Shown here one piece after another: positions 26,832 through 35,480 of a stretch of 39,340 nucleotides of DNA. Source of the stretch: Mesorhizobium waimense (lineage in GTDB: Bacteria > Pseudomonadota > Alphaproteobacteria > Rhizobiales > Rhizobiaceae); NCBI RefSeq assembly GCF_003601975.1, contig NZ_QZWZ01000053.1, positions 1-39,340 of the forward strand, given 5' to 3'. The translations under genes were made by a program, and so were the position numbers. Each line of letters begins with the position of its first letter. Position 1 is the stretch's first letter. The notes under the pieces were generated by a model, which searched no databases, was not told the origin of the DNA, and saw only the letters and a program-made list of their open reading frames with translations.

Positions 26832-27180
26832 GCCTATTCCTCGCAAGCCGCAATCACAGAATCGGCGGCTACCGGGCGGGAATACTGATGATCGGCAGCT
26901 TTGCGCCGCGTGGCGGCCGTAGAGTCAGCTTCGCCACTGCCTGAGAGCAGACATCGCTGGGGACCATAGTAGAGGGCATAATTGCGCCATTTCCGGGCAT
27001 TCGCCGAGACAGTAGTAGAGTCCTCGTTTAGGGGTGGGTGAGCGGACCGTCCTAGCGATCTGCTCTCTATCCTTGTTTTCATCGCCCGGTTGCTAGTTGC
27101 CAGACACGCGCTTTATGATGGCTGCTTGAAGCGCCGATCCGGCCCGTGGCCCGAGCGGCTCGTTGTCCGGGAGGGGCGCT
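26832..27180. other. Intergenic stretch, no gene recognised
   Basis: About 350 bases ending at the GGGAGG ribosome site of the methyltransferase. A minus-strand frame from 27082 to 26834 is open, but its product resembles nothing I know and has no clear start site. Confidence 0.35.
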
Positions 27181-28005
27181 ATGGCCCAGCAGGAGCAGTG
27201 GCAGCTGGAAGGCAGCGCCGCGGAACTGTATGAGCGCTACCTGGTCCCGGCAATCACGGCTCTGTGGGCCGCCGACCTGATGGATCGTGCTGCGCCTCAA
27301 TCTGGTGAGCGGATTCTGGACGTAGCTTGCGGCACCGGCGTGGTGGCACGCTCGGCGGCCGAGCGTATGGGAAGTGGGCAGGTCGACGGCCTCGACATCA
27401 ACACGGGCATGCTTGCCGTTGCTCGATCCCTCCCGAGAGGCGCTGGACCGCGTATCGACTGGCACGAGGGAAGCGCGCTCGAAATGCCGTTCCCTGGCTC
27501 CATCTTCGATCTGGTTCTTTGCCAGCTCGGACTGCAGTTTTTTCCCGACCGACCGAGTGCGCTACGTGAGATGTTCCGGGTTCTGGTGCCTGACGGCCGA
27601 CTGGCCTTAAACGTTTTCAGCACTATTGAGCACACTCCTGCGGCAAAGGCGCTGGCGGATGCCTTGGATCGACACCTCGGTCCAGGCGCTTCGGCAACGA
27701 AACGGTCCGAGCATTCACTCGCCGATGCGGACGAGCTTTACCGATTGGTGGCCGGGGCGGGATTTCGTCAGGTGACCATCCAAACGACGACACAGAACAT
27801 CCGATTCCCCTCGTCAAAGGAATATGTGCGACTACAGTTGGCAGCGACTCCGCAGGCTGGGCTGGTCAGCGGAATGGATGCCGGACATCGGGACGCAGTC
27901 ATCGCAGCGATTGAGGGTGATCTAAGTTCTTCGCTGGCAATCTATTCAACTGGAGGGGAGTTGATGTTCCCCCAAGAGGCTCACGTCTTGCTCGCACGCA
28001 GATAG
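27181..28005 (+). CDS. Class I SAM-dependent methyltransferase
   Basis: A 274-residue UbiE/COQ5-like methyltransferase. SAM motif I is ILDVACGTGVVARSAAERMG at about 45-65. Motif II follows in VDGLDINTGMLAVAR, then FDLVLCQLGLQFFPDRPSAL and the post-motif VLVPDGRLALNVFS. The methyl acceptor cannot be told. The ATG follows GGGAGG, so six upstream codons of the longer frame are not used. It is a single gene with fragments on both sides and nothing nearby hints at a pathway. Confidence 0.86.
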   Translation: MAQQEQWQLEGSAAELYERYLVPAITALWAADLMDRAAPQSGERILDVACGTGVVARSAAERMGSGQVDGLDINTGMLAVARSLPRGAGPRIDWHEGSALEMPFPGSIFDLVLCQLGLQFFPDRPSALREMFRVLVPDGRLALNVFSTIEHTPAAKALADALDRHLGPGASATKRSEHSLADADELYRLVAGAGFRQVTIQTTTQNIRFPSSKEYVRLQLAATPQAGLVSGMDAGHRDAVIAAIEGDLSSSLAIYSTGGELMFPQEAHVLLARR

Positions 28006-28061
28006 CACAGCTGACGTGGCGCTGTTGGACTGAAGGTCCGCTCCCACACCCTCTAGCGACG

Positions 28062-28310
28062 TTGCTGCCGTGCAAGGACGGCGGCCGTAAGACAAAGCTA
28101 TTCCAGTTCCTAAACGACATTGGTGCGAGGGCATTGAGAATGCACTTGGGCCGCGTTCTCGAAATGTCGGAATCGTCAAAAACAAAATTCGAATATGAAA
28201 ACAGGCTAGTGCAACGGTTCGGCGGTCAACAGGAATTTGACTTGTTCATTCCGATCCCCGCCCCCAACGTGCCGCCGCTGCCTTCCGAGCAATCTCGGCC
28301 CGGCGATTAG
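28062..28310 (+). pseudogene. C-terminal fragment of a P63C-domain protein
   Basis: The reading KLFQFLNDIGARALRMHLGR followed by VLEMSESS, YENRLVQRFGG and QQEFDL matches the end of P63C-domain proteins, which are found in phages and mobile elements and have no established function. Only about 60 matching residues remain, and there is no ribosome site at the ATG. The last 20 codons run on into unrelated sequence overlapping the small basic gene on the other strand. Match recalled from memory, not checked. Confidence 0.55.
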
Positions 28311-28413
28311 GTGACATATTCTCGGCGCGCTTCTTTCCGCCCTTCGCGCCGAGCGCTTTCGCGGCAGGGTCTTTGCCGTCGTCAATCACGTCGTCGGTCG
28401 AGCACGCAGACAT
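28246..28413 (-). CDS. Small basic protein of the KGGKKRA...RRAEIARKAAAARW type
   Basis: A 55-residue protein with DPAAKALGAKGGKKRAENMS and PNRRAEIARKAAAARWG. Lys, Arg and Ala dominate, forming a basic stretch likely to bind nucleic acid. Similar short proteins are common on rhizobial chromosomes and plasmids; their function is not known to me. GGAAG lies upstream of the chosen ATG. The 3' end overlaps the tail of the P63C fragment on the opposite strand. Confidence 0.65.
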   Translation of the reverse strand: MSACSTDDVIDDGKDPAAKALGAKGGKKRAENMSPNRRAEIARKAAAARWGRGSE

Positions 28414-28461
28414 GTGTCTCTTCCATTGAGATCCAAACCTGCACGCCCGAATCACTGGACC

Positions 28462-29895
28462 TCAGGCCAAACTCGCCCGCTTTGCGCCTTCCCGGATCGC
28501 GGTGATGGCCACAGGATTTGTGACCGGATATCCCACAATGAACCCCTCTGGAGTGAACTCGGGGAACTCGGTGCGCAGTCGCCCTGCGATCTTGCTCGCC
28601 CCGGCCTCATCCCCAATCAGCGCGTTGGCCATCGCCTGGAACAGCAGGGTGGCAGGCGAGTGGGCCGGAGCCTGATGGAAGGCCGTCAGGCACTCCTTAT
28701 ACTGGCCAGAGACAAAACAGCATCGGCCAAGCATTCCGTGATACCAGGAGACTTGGGAATTGTAGCGGATCGCGCGGCTCGCAAGTTCGCAGCCCTTCTG
28801 TGGGTCGCCAGCAACGAACGCCAGATTTCCCGCGAGCATGGCCAGGTTATCGGCGCAGTGGGGCGCGGCCGAGAGGATTCGGTCCTGCTCATCGAGAGCG
28901 GCGTCGAAATTTCCCTGCAAAGCCCAAAGTGACGCCATGCAAAGGCGCGCATCGGTATCGCCCGGATCAAGCTCCAGCGCCCTTTCCATGCACTGCGCAA
29001 ATCGCTGCATTGCAGCGGCCCTGTCGCCGATAAAGCCATTGAATGCCCCGACGCTGTAGGCGAGTCCGAGCAAGGTCCATGCTCGCGAGAGCCCGGGATC
29101 GAGTTCCACCGCCTTGGATAGGAGACGGATTGCTTCCGCGTTGGAGAGCCGGGTGTAGAGGTTGTGCTGCTCGACGCCGAGCAGATAGCAATCATATGCC
29201 TGCAAATTCGCCGGAGGCTTGCGCCGGACGACATCCCGCCGGAACTTCACGAGTTTCCCGCCGCAACTGGCCAGAACGTTGACGACGTTTTCGGTGACCA
29301 GGTCCTGCATCGCGAACAGGTCGTCGCCCGACTGATCGTATCGTGCCGACCAAAGGTCGGCTCCGCTGCCGGCATCGGCAAGCTGCACGGAGACGCGGAT
29401 CTGACCTCCGGCGGCCTGCAGGGTTCCCTCAAGGACATAGTCTGCGTTCAGTTCGCGCCCGATGGACCGGATGTCGTCGCCCCTCCCCCTGTATGAAAGC
29501 ATGGTCTGGCGGGAGATGACGGCAAGGTCAGGATAGCGCGCGAGATCGGCAATGATGTCCGCCGACAAGCCATCCGCCAAGCGGTTCCAACGCTCGTCCG
29601 AGCCAAGGTTGTCGAACGGTAGGACGGCCATGACCGATGGCCCGGATCGAGCATGGGCAAGAGATTGTTCGGATTTATTACGGTGATCCGCAATGAGGGC
29701 GGCCAGCGCCGTTTTGCTGGAAACGCCAAGCTTCCGATAGATCGTGGACAAGTGCGTTCTGACCGTGGCGGGCGATATGAACAGTGTCCTGCCAATTTCC
29801 CGATAGGACATACCCTCGGCGAACTTGGCGGCAACGACCCACTCACGCTCGGAAAGCGCTGGCAGCAGCTTTGTTGGATCCACGTGTTGGAGCAT
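28462..29895 (-). CDS. LuxR-type helix-turn-helix regulator with TolB-like and TPR domains
   Basis: A 477-residue one-component regulator. The N-terminal LuxR/GerE helix-turn-helix is LSEREWVVAAKFAEGMSYRE followed by IGRTLFISPATVRTHLSTIY, about residues 14-70. The TolB-N-like sensor domain follows (VMAVLPFDNLGSDERWNRLA, then YVLEGTLQAAGGQIRVSVQL), then TPR-like repeats to the end. The domain order matches the regulator at 0.9-2.5 kb apart from the DNA-binding part. The start is uncertain: I use the ATG of MLQHVD; the frame is open to a TTG at 30006, and no clear ribosome site is seen at either. No target operon is obvious. Confidence 0.82.
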   Translation of the reverse strand: MLQHVDPTKLLPALSEREWVVAAKFAEGMSYREIGRTLFISPATVRTHLSTIYRKLGVSSKTALAALIADHRNKSEQSLAHARSGPSVMAVLPFDNLGSDERWNRLADGLSADIIADLARYPDLAVISRQTMLSYRGRGDDIRSIGRELNADYVLEGTLQAAGGQIRVSVQLADAGSGADLWSARYDQSGDDLFAMQDLVTENVVNVLASCGGKLVKFRRDVVRRKPPANLQAYDCYLLGVEQHNLYTRLSNAEAIRLLSKAVELDPGLSRAWTLLGLAYSVGAFNGFIGDRAAAMQRFAQCMERALELDPGDTDARLCMASLWALQGNFDAALDEQDRILSAAPHCADNLAMLAGNLAFVAGDPQKGCELASRAIRYNSQVSWYHGMLGRCCFVSGQYKECLTAFHQAPAHSPATLLFQAMANALIGDEAGASKIAGRLRTEFPEFTPEGFIVGYPVTNPVAITAIREGAKRASLA

Positions 29896-30332
29896 TATTT
29901 CACGTATCGGATCAGCAGAATTCTGGGAAACTTTAGCACAGTTTTCTTGGCTGCATGATCGAAATGCTGCATTTGCACGCCGAACTGAACGGCAGCTTTC
30001 CGCCAATGCGACCGTTCATTTATCGCCACAGGAACGCACTCAACGGGTCACGGATCGCCGTATGGCTGCTCATAAGGAAGGGCAGAGAATGGTCGGGAGT
30101 GGAATGGCCGCTTTCTGTATATCCGCTCACAATAGCTGCCAGTCCGCTTCCGGCCGACAGCTGCCGGGCGGCAATGCGCCGCATGGCAGTCGTTCCTACA
30201 GGCCTGTCCATTTGCCAAAGGCGGACGTTGGCGGGACAGCGCCCGAGGTAGCGGTTGCGCCATCGGCAGACATTCGCGTGAGCTACATCAGGCAGGGAGC
30301 GCCGCGGCGGAGCCCTGCCGCTAGCCCGTCAC
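29896..30332. other. Intergenic stretch, no gene recognised
   Basis: About 440 bases between two minus-strand genes. Sequences such as GGCGGACGTTGGCGGG and GGCCGCTTTC resemble intergenic repeats common in rhizobia, but I cannot define an element. It should hold the promoter of the LuxR-type regulator. Confidence 0.3.
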
Positions 30333-31085
30333 CTATGTACGCATTTGGCCGCCGTCCACTGCAATTACTTGGCCGGTGACCCAGCTTGCCAAATCGCTAG
30401 CAAGGAACAGGGCAACATTCGCCACCTCTTGGGCCGTACCAAGTCGACCGAACGGAACGCGTTGCATCGTGGCCTGGTATGCATCGGGCTCTTCGAACTT
30501 GCGCTTCTCCCAAAGCCCCCCCGGAAATTCGATTGAACCCGGAGCGATAGCGTTTACGCGAATGCGATGGTTTGACAGCGCCAGTGCTTCTGAGATTGTA
30601 TAGTTGATGACTGCGGCCTTGACCGCTGCGTAGGCGGGAATACGGGCTGATCCTGTGAGCCCGCGAATTGAACTGATGTTGACGATCGCGCCCGCACCCG
30701 ATCTTTCGAGGAAGGGCACTGCGGCTCGCGTGGCACGCACAGTGCCCAACACGTCAATGTTAATCCCTGCGGACCAGGCATCCTCGTCGTCTCCTTTGCT
30801 CATGCCTGAGGCGTTGTTGACAAGCACATCGATGCCTCCAAGTGCCGCGCCAGCACCAGCAATAAATTTAAGGGTTGAAGCTTCGTCGCCAATGTCACAG
30901 ATCGCTGTGTGTACCCCAGCGTCGTAACGCGCAATTTCCGCTGCACCAGCGTCAAGCCCCTCCTTTCCGCGTGCGCATATGGCAACGCGAGCCCCCGCCT
31001 GCGCGAAAATCAGCGCTATCGCGTGTCCAATACCCCGGCTGGCAGCCGTGACGACGACCGACTTGTTTGCAAATGACAGGTGCAT
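30333..31085 (-). CDS. Short-chain dehydrogenase/reductase (SDR)
   Basis: A 250-residue classical SDR. The coenzyme motif is TAASRGIG (13-20), with Ala in place of the first Gly of TGxxxGIG. NNAS follows at 90-93, and the catalytic set is Ser 138/139 in NISS, Tyr 152 and Lys 156 in YAAVK. The end VTGQVIAVDGGQMR is the family C-terminal motif. The acidic residue that would select NAD after strand 2 is replaced by ARGKEG, which favours NADP. The substrate is unknown. It diverges from the FAD oxidoreductase operon 0.7 kb away and may belong to the same function. Confidence 0.88.
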   Translation of the reverse strand: MHLSFANKSVVVTAASRGIGHAIALIFAQAGARVAICARGKEGLDAGAAEIARYDAGVHTAICDIGDEASTLKFIAGAGAALGGIDVLVNNASGMSKGDDEDAWSAGINIDVLGTVRATRAAVPFLERSGAGAIVNISSIRGLTGSARIPAYAAVKAAVINYTISEALALSNHRIRVNAIAPGSIEFPGGLWEKRKFEEPDAYQATMQRVPFGRLGTAQEVANVALFLASDLASWVTGQVIAVDGGQMRT

Positions 31086-31813
31086 GAAGGTCTCCTCCGT
31101 TTACCGCCTCGAAGCACAATTCCAAGAACACCAATGAATGCTTGCACCTGCCCAGCTCCTAGTCGGGCTTGGGCCAGAAGTAGACGCAGCCGCTAGCGTA
31201 CCGGTGGCGCTGCAAAGCCCAGCGAGATGGCGCTTTGGCGGTCCTACCCCATAAAATCAGCACCCTTTGACTGGACATCATACAATAGCGAAGCAAGGCA
31301 GCACCGCCTACAAAAACCAGCCGGATTCTCCGGCCGCACCCGACGCGGGTTTGTGTCGGTACAGGCGCCGGATGGTCCAACGCGCCGGAATTGACTGAGA
31401 CCAGCATCAACACCATTGCTAAGGAAACCGGTCCCGACTCGCGCACACTAGTCTGTCGCCACAGATGACGACGTCGCTCCCGAGGCCGTTCGCATGAGGC
31501 ATACGGAGGTTTGACCCGAGGCTGGCTTACGCACGGCGCGACGTGAAGGGCCGCTTTGCGCCGGCGGGTCGGTCGTTCAGCACAGCCAATCCATTCCCCC
31601 GAAAGCTGCCATCCCTCCGCGCTACACAGGGTGCGAAAACGAGAGAACGCTCAGCACCAGCCGCCGCTGACGCATTGCTCCGCAAACGCCCCTTCCACGT
31701 CAGTCGCCAATTCTGACGATATTCAGCGCAAAACACCGAAATGCCGCCGCAGTCGGTGCATTCTGCGGCACCAGCCGCCGATACTGCTAGGGCTCATTGA
31801 TTGCCGAGGCCCC
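31086..31813. other. Intergenic stretch of 0.73 kb, no gene recognised
   Basis: Between the divergent SDR and FAD oxidoreductase genes. A minus-strand frame (31446-31159) has a GTG start and a hydrophobic opening but no ribosome site or family. The plus-strand reading upstream of 31814 is open but shows no homology. The region should contain both promoters; I see no convincing operator. Confidence 0.35.
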
Positions 31814-33139
31814 ATGTCCCCTTTGATCCACCACGTCAACAGCGACGAAACGCTGCCCAAGTCAGCCGATGTCGTGGTGATCGGTGGCGGGATGGTGGGC
31901 GCCAGCGCGGCCTATTTCCTGGCACGCCGCGGCCTGTCGGTGGCGCTCATCGAAAAGGGTTATGTCGGCTGCGAACAGTCTAGCCGAAACTGGGGCTGGT
32001 GCCGTCGACAAAACCGGGATGAACGCGAGCTGCCCATTGCCAATCTGGCGCTACGGCTATGGGAAGATCTCACCAAAGACATCGGGCACGACCTTGGCTT
32101 CCGCCGATGCGGGCTCACCTACGCGACGAACGATGCCAAGCAGCTCGCCGAATGGGACAAGTGGCGCGAGGTGGCCCGTCGGTTCGACGTGAAGACACGG
32201 ATGCTTACGGGCGACCAGACCAATGCCGCCGTTGCTGCGGCTGGCGGCCGCAAGTGGTTGGGCGGTGTGCATGCGGCAGACGATGGCAAGGCCGAGCCCT
32301 GGCTCGCCGCCCCTCGTATCGCCGAAGGCGCGCGCATGCATGGCGCGACCATTCATCAGAACTGCGCGGCACGCGGCCTCGATATCACCAACGGCCAGGT
32401 GAGCGGCGTCGTTACCGAGAAAGGCACTATCCGCACTAGCGCGGTACTCAGTGCCGGGGGTGCATGGACTTCAGCCTTCCTGCGCATGCATGCGGTTTCA
32501 CTGCCGCAGGCCAGCGTCCGCCAGACCGCCCTACGGACCGCTCCCGCACCGGATCTTGGCGGCGCAATCTATACCTCTGACTGCGCCCTCACACGCCGGA
32601 TCGATGGCAGCTACACTATTGCCATCAGCGGCAGGGCGACGCTGGAGCTCACGCCCCAGAGCATCCGCTACGCCCGCCCGTTCATGCCGATGTTCGTCAA
32701 ACGACTTAGTGCCATCGAGATCGGCATGGGCCGCTCGTTCTTCCAGGGCCCGGAAACACTCGTTCGCTGGCGTCTCGACAGGCCAACCCCCTTCGAACGA
32801 ATCCGCGTACTCGATCCTGCCCCGGACAGGCGGCTGGCGGCAGCCATAATGACGCGGGTAAAAGCCCTGTTTCCCGCCGTTGCCGATGCCGGCATCGTGT
32901 CCTCCTGGGGCGGATATGTCGACTGCACGCCGGACGCCATACCGGTAATTTCACCGGCGGACAGCATCGGCGGAGTGTTCGTCGCCACAGGCTGTTCCGG
33001 GCACGGCTTCGGCGCCGGCCCTGGCATTGGCCATCTGGCGGCGGACCTGGTCGCGGGCGACGTCCCTTGCGTCGATCCGACACCATTCCGCCTCTCGCGC
33101 TTCTCGGACAGATCGAAAATTGAAGTTGGCGCTATCTGA
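31814..33139 (+). CDS. FAD-dependent oxidoreductase (DAO family, D-amino-acid-dehydrogenase-like)
   Basis: A 441-residue flavoprotein. The FAD dinucleotide motif VVIGGGMVGASAAYFLARRG starts at 21. SSRNWGWCRRQNRDERELPI follows in the usual flavin-near region, and GVFVATGCSGHGFGAGPGIG forms the C-terminal FAD-binding end of the DAO fold. Relatives oxidise D-amino acids, sarcosine, glycerol-phosphate or cyclic imino acids; the substrate is not evident. The start MSPLIHH follows GAGGC and begins the homology. The gene precedes the racemase-like gene by 58 bases, so a link to a chiral amino or hydroxy acid is plausible. Confidence 0.83.
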   Translation: MSPLIHHVNSDETLPKSADVVVIGGGMVGASAAYFLARRGLSVALIEKGYVGCEQSSRNWGWCRRQNRDERELPIANLALRLWEDLTKDIGHDLGFRRCGLTYATNDAKQLAEWDKWREVARRFDVKTRMLTGDQTNAAVAAAGGRKWLGGVHAADDGKAEPWLAAPRIAEGARMHGATIHQNCAARGLDITNGQVSGVVTEKGTIRTSAVLSAGGAWTSAFLRMHAVSLPQASVRQTALRTAPAPDLGGAIYTSDCALTRRIDGSYTIAISGRATLELTPQSIRYARPFMPMFVKRLSAIEIGMGRSFFQGPETLVRWRLDRPTPFERIRVLDPAPDRRLAAAIMTRVKALFPAVADAGIVSSWGGYVDCTPDAIPVISPADSIGGVFVATGCSGHGFGAGPGIGHLAADLVAGDVPCVDPTPFRLSRFSDRSKIEVGAI

Positions 33140-33197
33140 TGCGACTTGGCCGCGCAGCGACAATGATCGGCCTTCCTAGCAACTAGATGGAAAACCC

Positions 33198-33995
33198 ATG
33201 TCAGTTCAAACTCCGAGCGCTGCCGCTAGAAAGCTGGCTTTCATCCATACGGTTGCCGGCCTTGTTCCCGAGTTCGAGGGGCTCGCCAAACAGCATTTGC
33301 CCGATTGGAAGCCGTTCGCGATCGTCGACGAGAGCCTCTTGAGGGATACTATTGCGCAGGGGGCTCTATCCGATATGACGAAACGAAGGCTCGCGACCTA
33401 CATATGGTCGGCAGTCGACGCGGGGGCAGACGCGATTGTCGTCACATGCTCGACTCTCGGACTGGCAGTCGACGCCATTGTGCCGCTTTGCCCTGTGCCG
33501 CTGTTCCGTATTGATGAAGGCATGGCCAGAGCCGCTGTCGAGGGTGGAAACCGCATAGGCGTCCTGGCCACCTTATCCACGACGCTGGCGCCAACAGTGG
33601 ATTTACTGAAGCGACAAGCCTGCGAGGCGGGCAAGGACGTGGCGATCGACAATGTACTTGTTCAGGGCGCGTTTCAGCTCCTCGCCGGCGGGGACGTCGA
33701 GGCCCATGACGCGCAAATCCGCCAAGCTCTCGAAGAGCTGTCGCAGAAGGTCGACGTGATCGTCTTGGCGCAGGCCTCAATGGCCCGTGCAGTGCGGGGG
33801 ATGGCCTACAGTCTTCCAGTTCTGACGAGCCCTGTGCTTGGTGTAGAAAACGTGAAACGGCAGTTAGAGCACCTGACAGTTGTCCTTGGCGCGTATCGCG
33901 GACGATTTTCACCGGAGCGACCGATCTCGCTAGTACCTGGGCGCGGCAGGGCTTGCGGGTGGTCCAGGCCATTGGAATTCCCGACGACCCAATAG
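33198..33995 (+). CDS. Asp/Glu racemase-family protein, C-terminus running into kinase remains
   Basis: Residues 1-226 match the aspartate/glutamate/hydantoin racemase fold: FIHTVAGLVPEFEGLA, the first catalytic Cys at 84 in VVTCSTLG, RIGVLATLSTTLAPTVDLLK and DVIVLAQASMARAV. The position of the second catalytic Cys holds Ala or Ser (AQAS, 191-194), so two-base racemisation is doubtful. A decarboxylase- or isomerase-like activity is possible. From residue 227 on (TVVLGAYRG and beyond) the frame reads through DUF1537 sequence displaced by frameshifts. The natural stop was probably near 33875, and the last 40 residues are probably not original. It follows the FAD oxidoreductase gene in one operon. 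Confidence 0.75.
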   Translation: MSVQTPSAAARKLAFIHTVAGLVPEFEGLAKQHLPDWKPFAIVDESLLRDTIAQGALSDMTKRRLATYIWSAVDAGADAIVVTCSTLGLAVDAIVPLCPVPLFRIDEGMARAAVEGGNRIGVLATLSTTLAPTVDLLKRQACEAGKDVAIDNVLVQGAFQLLAGGDVEAHDAQIRQALEELSQKVDVIVLAQASMARAVRGMAYSLPVLTSPVLGVENVKRQLEHLTVVLGAYRGRFSPERPISLVPGRGRACGWSRPLEFPTTQ

Positions 33996-34126
33996 TTGCC
34001 GAAAGCGCGGAAGCGGTCGTTGTCGCGCTCAAATCACGAACGGCGCCCACAGATGAGGCAGTGGCCGATTCCCTTGCGGCACACCGCTGGCTCAAGTCGG
34101 TCGGCGCGCAACAGATCATTCGCTGA
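33873..34126 (+). pseudogene. DUF1537 acid-sugar kinase, N-terminal fifth only, frameshifted
   Basis: Skipping one extra T at 33894 and one in the T run at 33906-33909, the sequence reads TVVLGAIADDFTGATDLAST, WARQGLRVVQAIGIPDDPIV, then VVVALKSRTAPTDEAV and HRWLKSVGAQQI. This is the start of a DUF1537 kinase with its substrate loop ADDFTGATDL. The expected ATG is CTG (33873-33875). Homology ends at about 34118, just before the expected YFKYCSTFDS, and a TGA follows at 34124. About 81 residues remain. They are the part missing from the fragment at 14.5-15.5 kb. Confidence 0.78.
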
Positions 34127-34285
34127 GTTTCGCCAACTCGCCAAGCGCGTCATCGGCCACCCAAAGGGATGGCCCGCGGCATTGGAGGAAAGTCAAAGAA
34201 GCGATCGCGGGGCCGAATCCGAGACCTACCGGCGTGAGTCCGCAATTAGCTTTGCGGCTACCAAAACCCGCCGGACCGCTTTCGG

Positions 34286-34366
34286 CTAAAACACGACGGT
34301 CAAGCGGCCTTCGGAAGGACGGCACGATAAGCGGCGGTAACCCGCCTTCACGAGCAGTCCCTCGCC
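34286..34366 (-). pseudogene. Fragment of the AbiEi-like repeat (tail only)
   Basis: The minus strand reads GEGLLVKAGYRRLSCRPSEG and RLTVVF and stops. It matches the wing of the AbiEi-like protein and shares the PSEGRL tail with the fragment at 6.2 kb. The shared DNA includes TCAAGCGGCCTTCGGAAGGA, present in both. It lies between the DUF1537 breakpoint and the long repeat copy B. Confidence 0.5.
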
Positions 34367-34442
34367 TCGGCGGCCTACGTCCGATCGACGCCCTCCGCGA
34401 AGGCCGGATTGGCGAGGTCATCGAAGCGCGCGATCCTATGAC

Positions 34443-34896
34443 AACTCGGCGTGGCCTGAAGGTCAGGTCGCCGTCCACGCAGCAGCGCAATACCACCCAT
34501 GGCCGACCTTCACGAGCAGCCCTTCCTCGCACATCCGGGAGAGATAGCACCGTGGGATGCCGATGTCGGTGAGATCGCGAGTCCGCACCTCGCCGCGCTC
34601 TTGCGCCAGAGCAACGGCGCGATCCCGCAGCGATGGCGGCCGCCCACCTGAAAGGCGTAGTGCTTCTGCGCGGTCCCGATCACGTTTTCGCATTTGATGC
34701 GGCCGTGGCGCGTCTCGGCGTAGCTCTATGGCGAATTCGTATTTCGCCGCTTCGTCGATCCCGGGGAGCCACCGCCTTTTCTACGCCAAGGCTCGATTTT
34801 GCACACCAGCGTGCGATTTTCCCCGCGCTTCGTTCGCTCTGCTGGAATGGCTAGCGAACAGCTGTGAAGCTGATCGAAGTCAGTGGTAGGTTAGCG
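34443..34896. repeat. Long dispersed repeat, copy B (about 455 bp)
   Basis: A near-identical direct copy of 16973-17434, lying 17.5 kb away. The main differences are single-base changes and a short gap near the distal end. Copies A and B in the same orientation could recombine to excise or duplicate everything between them, including the amino-sugar operon and the DUF1537 N-terminal piece. Confidence 0.8.
34463..34693 (-). CDS. Short protein with AbiEi-type antitoxin winged-helix domain, second copy
   Basis: Seventy-six residues, the twin of the protein at 16993-17223: RDRAEALRLSGGRPPSLRDR, VRTRDLTDIGIPRCYLSRMC, then EEGLLVKVGHGWYCAA. Changes cluster in the last 15 residues (GHGWYC here, GYGRYR there). 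As there, only the DNA-binding winged helix of an AbiEi antitoxin is present and no toxin gene is adjacent. Whether it is expressed is unknown. Confidence 0.6.
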   Translation of the reverse strand: MRKRDRDRAEALRLSGGRPPSLRDRAVALAQERGEVRTRDLTDIGIPRCYLSRMCEEGLLVKVGHGWYCAAAWTAT

Positions 34897-35480
34897 CATG
34901 CGCGCGATCACAGAGGAAAAGAAAGGTCAGGACCGCCCTTGTCTTCCATTCCGTCGGAACATGGCGCGCTTGTCCTTCCACTCGTAGAGCCAAGGCCTGC
35001 CCCGCTAGAAGGGCACTGCCTTAGGCCCTGGATCACGTTTGGGGCCGGAAGCTGATTGACAGCTTTTGGTGCGCAGAATGTTAATAGCGGATAGTTCGAC
35101 CGGGCGGGATACTGACCCAAAGGAACCTGCACCCACGATAGACTTAGTTACGCCAGAAGCGGACGAGTTAGCGTTCGTTGGGGAAGTCATCATGGCAGGT
35201 AACCATCGGGAGTCTCATTCGGCTCTGTGGTCGCGCTCGCCACCAGGAAATCTGCTTCGGCGGGGCGTCTCGCGTGATGATGAGAACTCTACGCTTTAGG
35301 CCCTCTGAAATGACATTCGGAAGCAGATCGAAATTTGCTGAAGTCAGGGCGTCCTTCTCACCACCTCCTTCTCGGATTTAGGCATAGCCGCCCGCCCGCC
35401 ACGGCGCCCTTCAGGCGATGAGTGCTGCTTGCCTGCGTCAGATCACAAACACTGCCCGCCTCATCCCGGGTTCGATAGTC
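34897..35480. other. Intergenic stretch of 0.58 kb, no gene recognised
   Basis: Between repeat copy B and the LysR stop codon. A plus-strand frame starting near 35066 contains TPEADELAFVGEVIMAGN, but I cannot assign a family and no ribosome site supports it. Confidence 0.35.
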
